Made by a program: the position numbers and the translations under genes
The notes under the pieces: generated by a model
Databases searched by the model: none
Seen by the model: the letters and a program-made list of their open reading frames with translations, nothing else
What the model was told of the DNA's origin: nothing
Source: an uncultured Bacilli bacterium
Lineage (GTDB): Bacteria > Bacillota_I > Bacilli_A > RFN20 > CAG-826
Assembly: GCA_944363525.1 (NCBI GenBank)
Contig: CALVUF010000002.1
Location: 1-64,000 of the forward strand
DNA: 64,000 nt
Direction of reading: 5' to 3'
Shown: positions 63,375 through 64,000 of the stretch, piece after piece
How the letters are laid out: each line of letters opens with the position of its first letter
Numbering within the stretch: position 1 is the first letter of the stretch

Positions 63375-63854
63375 TTACTTATGGTATGGCTCGTGGTTAT
63401 TGATCCGGAAGGCTCGATAAAGCTGTTCCAATAACATGATTCTCGCCAATTGATGGGGAAAGGTCATCTTGCCAAAGCAGAGAACCGCATTGGCCCGTTT
63501 CTTCAACTCATCGGATAAGCCTAAGGAACCCCCTATGGCGAAGTGGACGGTGGAGCCGCCGAGCCGGAAATAATCATTGAGTTTATCGGCGAATTGAAGC
63601 GAATCGAGTTCCGAATGGTTCAAATCAAGAATGACGAGGTAATCGCTCGGCTTCAAGGTCTTGAGGATCGCTTGCCCTTCTTTATTCTTAATCTCCGTCT
63701 CTTCTTTGGCCCCGGCTTTATTGGGAATCGGATAATCGGGGTATTCCTTGATGGCTAAATCAGCATAGCCTTGGATCCGTTTCAGATATTCCTCCTGGGC
63801 CGCTTTCCAATAGCCTTCCTTCAAGTGGCCGACGCAATGGACGAAGATCCTCAC
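63375..63854 (-). CDS. rlmH: 23S rRNA (pseudouridine1915-N3)-methyltransferase
   Basis: 159 residues of the SPOUT family at full length. AIGGSLGLSDELKKRA and the C-terminal trefoil-knot block MTFPHQLARIMLLEQLYRAF ending EPYHK are diagnostic. It methylates pseudouridine 1915 in helix 69. Start GTG 63854 overlaps the stop of the walJ-like gene (GTGA) with GGAGG upstream. walJ and rlmH lie close together in many Bacillota. Confidence 0.97.
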   Translation of the reverse strand: MRIFVHCVGHLKEGYWKAAQEEYLKRIQGYADLAIKEYPDYPIPNKAGAKEETEIKNKEGQAILKTLKPSDYLVILDLNHSELDSLQFADKLNDYFRLGGSTVHFAIGGSLGLSDELKKRANAVLCFGKMTFPHQLARIMLLEQLYRAFRINNHEPYHK

Positions 63855-64000
63855 CAGCCCTCGCCTCCAAAGACGACTTCGTTTTGCTTGGTCGGGATCA
63901 ATTCGATGTCATGGATATCGACCCCGAGTTTATTGGCGACTTCGTAATAGGTCTTCAAAGCCAAGTCAGGGGTGTTGCAGTCATCGCTTAAATGGGCCAG
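63851..64000 (-). CDS. walJ: C-terminal end of a WalJ/YycJ-type MBL-fold hydrolase (cut by window edge)
   Basis: The 49 visible residues read LAHLSDDCNTPDLALKTYYE then VANKLGVDIHDIELIPTKQN and EVVFGGEGW, ending TGA at 63851. HLS-x-x-x-NTP is the end of the YycJ/WalJ metallo-beta-lactamase-fold family, with the last metal-site histidine. WalJ is encoded in the walRK region and affects coordination of replication and division. The rest lies beyond the window. The stop overlaps the rlmH GTG. Confidence 0.8.
   Translation of the reverse strand: MAHLSDDCNTPDLALKTYYEVANKLGVDIHDIELIPTKQNEVVFGGEGW

Overview
The window looks like part of a low-complexity Gram-positive (Bacillota, Mollicutes/Erysipelotrichia-like Bacilli) chromosome with about half G+C by eye. 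The grounds are GatCAB together with AsnRS, the pcrA-ligA-gatC-gatA-gatB order, a DUF1836 protein, a walJ-rlmH pair, a TPP-controlled ThiT-type ECF component, lipoproteins and an Lgt homologue, and no outer-membrane genes. TGA is used as an ordinary stop, so the code is the standard bacterial one. The taxon is inferred. No rRNA, tRNA, insertion sequence or CRISPR array was seen.

Layout. 1-950 is a frameshifted sugar-nucleotide dehydratase remnant. 993-4172 is a helicase IV-like repair helicase. 4239-5907 holds two membrane genes, one carrying what looks like a dead ABC ATPase. 6009-8371 is a GH32 sucrose hydrolase translationally coupled to a HepT-MntA toxin-antitoxin pair behind a 32-bp-phased operator array. 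8423-18544 is a long minus-strand housekeeping operon (pcrA, ligA, gatCAB, DUF1836, galE, hydrolase). 18721-20836 encodes three membrane proteins. 20826-26129 is a second housekeeping operon (DUF402, tsaE, tsaB-rimI fusion, tsaD, asnS, three small envelope proteins). 26215-30990 holds a DUF3137-like protein, thiT with its riboswitch, an AlbA_2 regulator behind five 20-bp repeats, and ung. 31051-41299 is an exopolysaccharide locus (three GT4 transferases, Wzx flippase, TupA-like ATP-grasp, GT-D transferase, polymerase, lipoprotein, ABC ATPase). 41459-48364 carries a flavodiiron protein, a secreted amide hydrolase, an acyltransferase and a domain-swapped GH3 glucosidase. tmRNA lies at 49027-49423. 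49491-53865 is a block of unrecognised membrane proteins with a duplicated secreted protein. 53905-58459 is a SNF2 helicase with a SWIM partner. 58514-64000 ends with CPBP protease, Lgt-like, HAD, OYE-type oxidoreductase, rlmH and the end of walJ.

Two architectural themes stand out. First, at least fifteen operon-leading genes have a -10 box only 6-10 bases before the start codon, so their mRNAs should be leaderless, while genes inside operons carry Shine-Dalgarno sequences. Second, several promoters carry strictly phased short repeats or palindromes (32-bp, 20-bp and 10-bp periods, and a 17-bp palindrome found twice), which point to local regulators that have not been characterised here.
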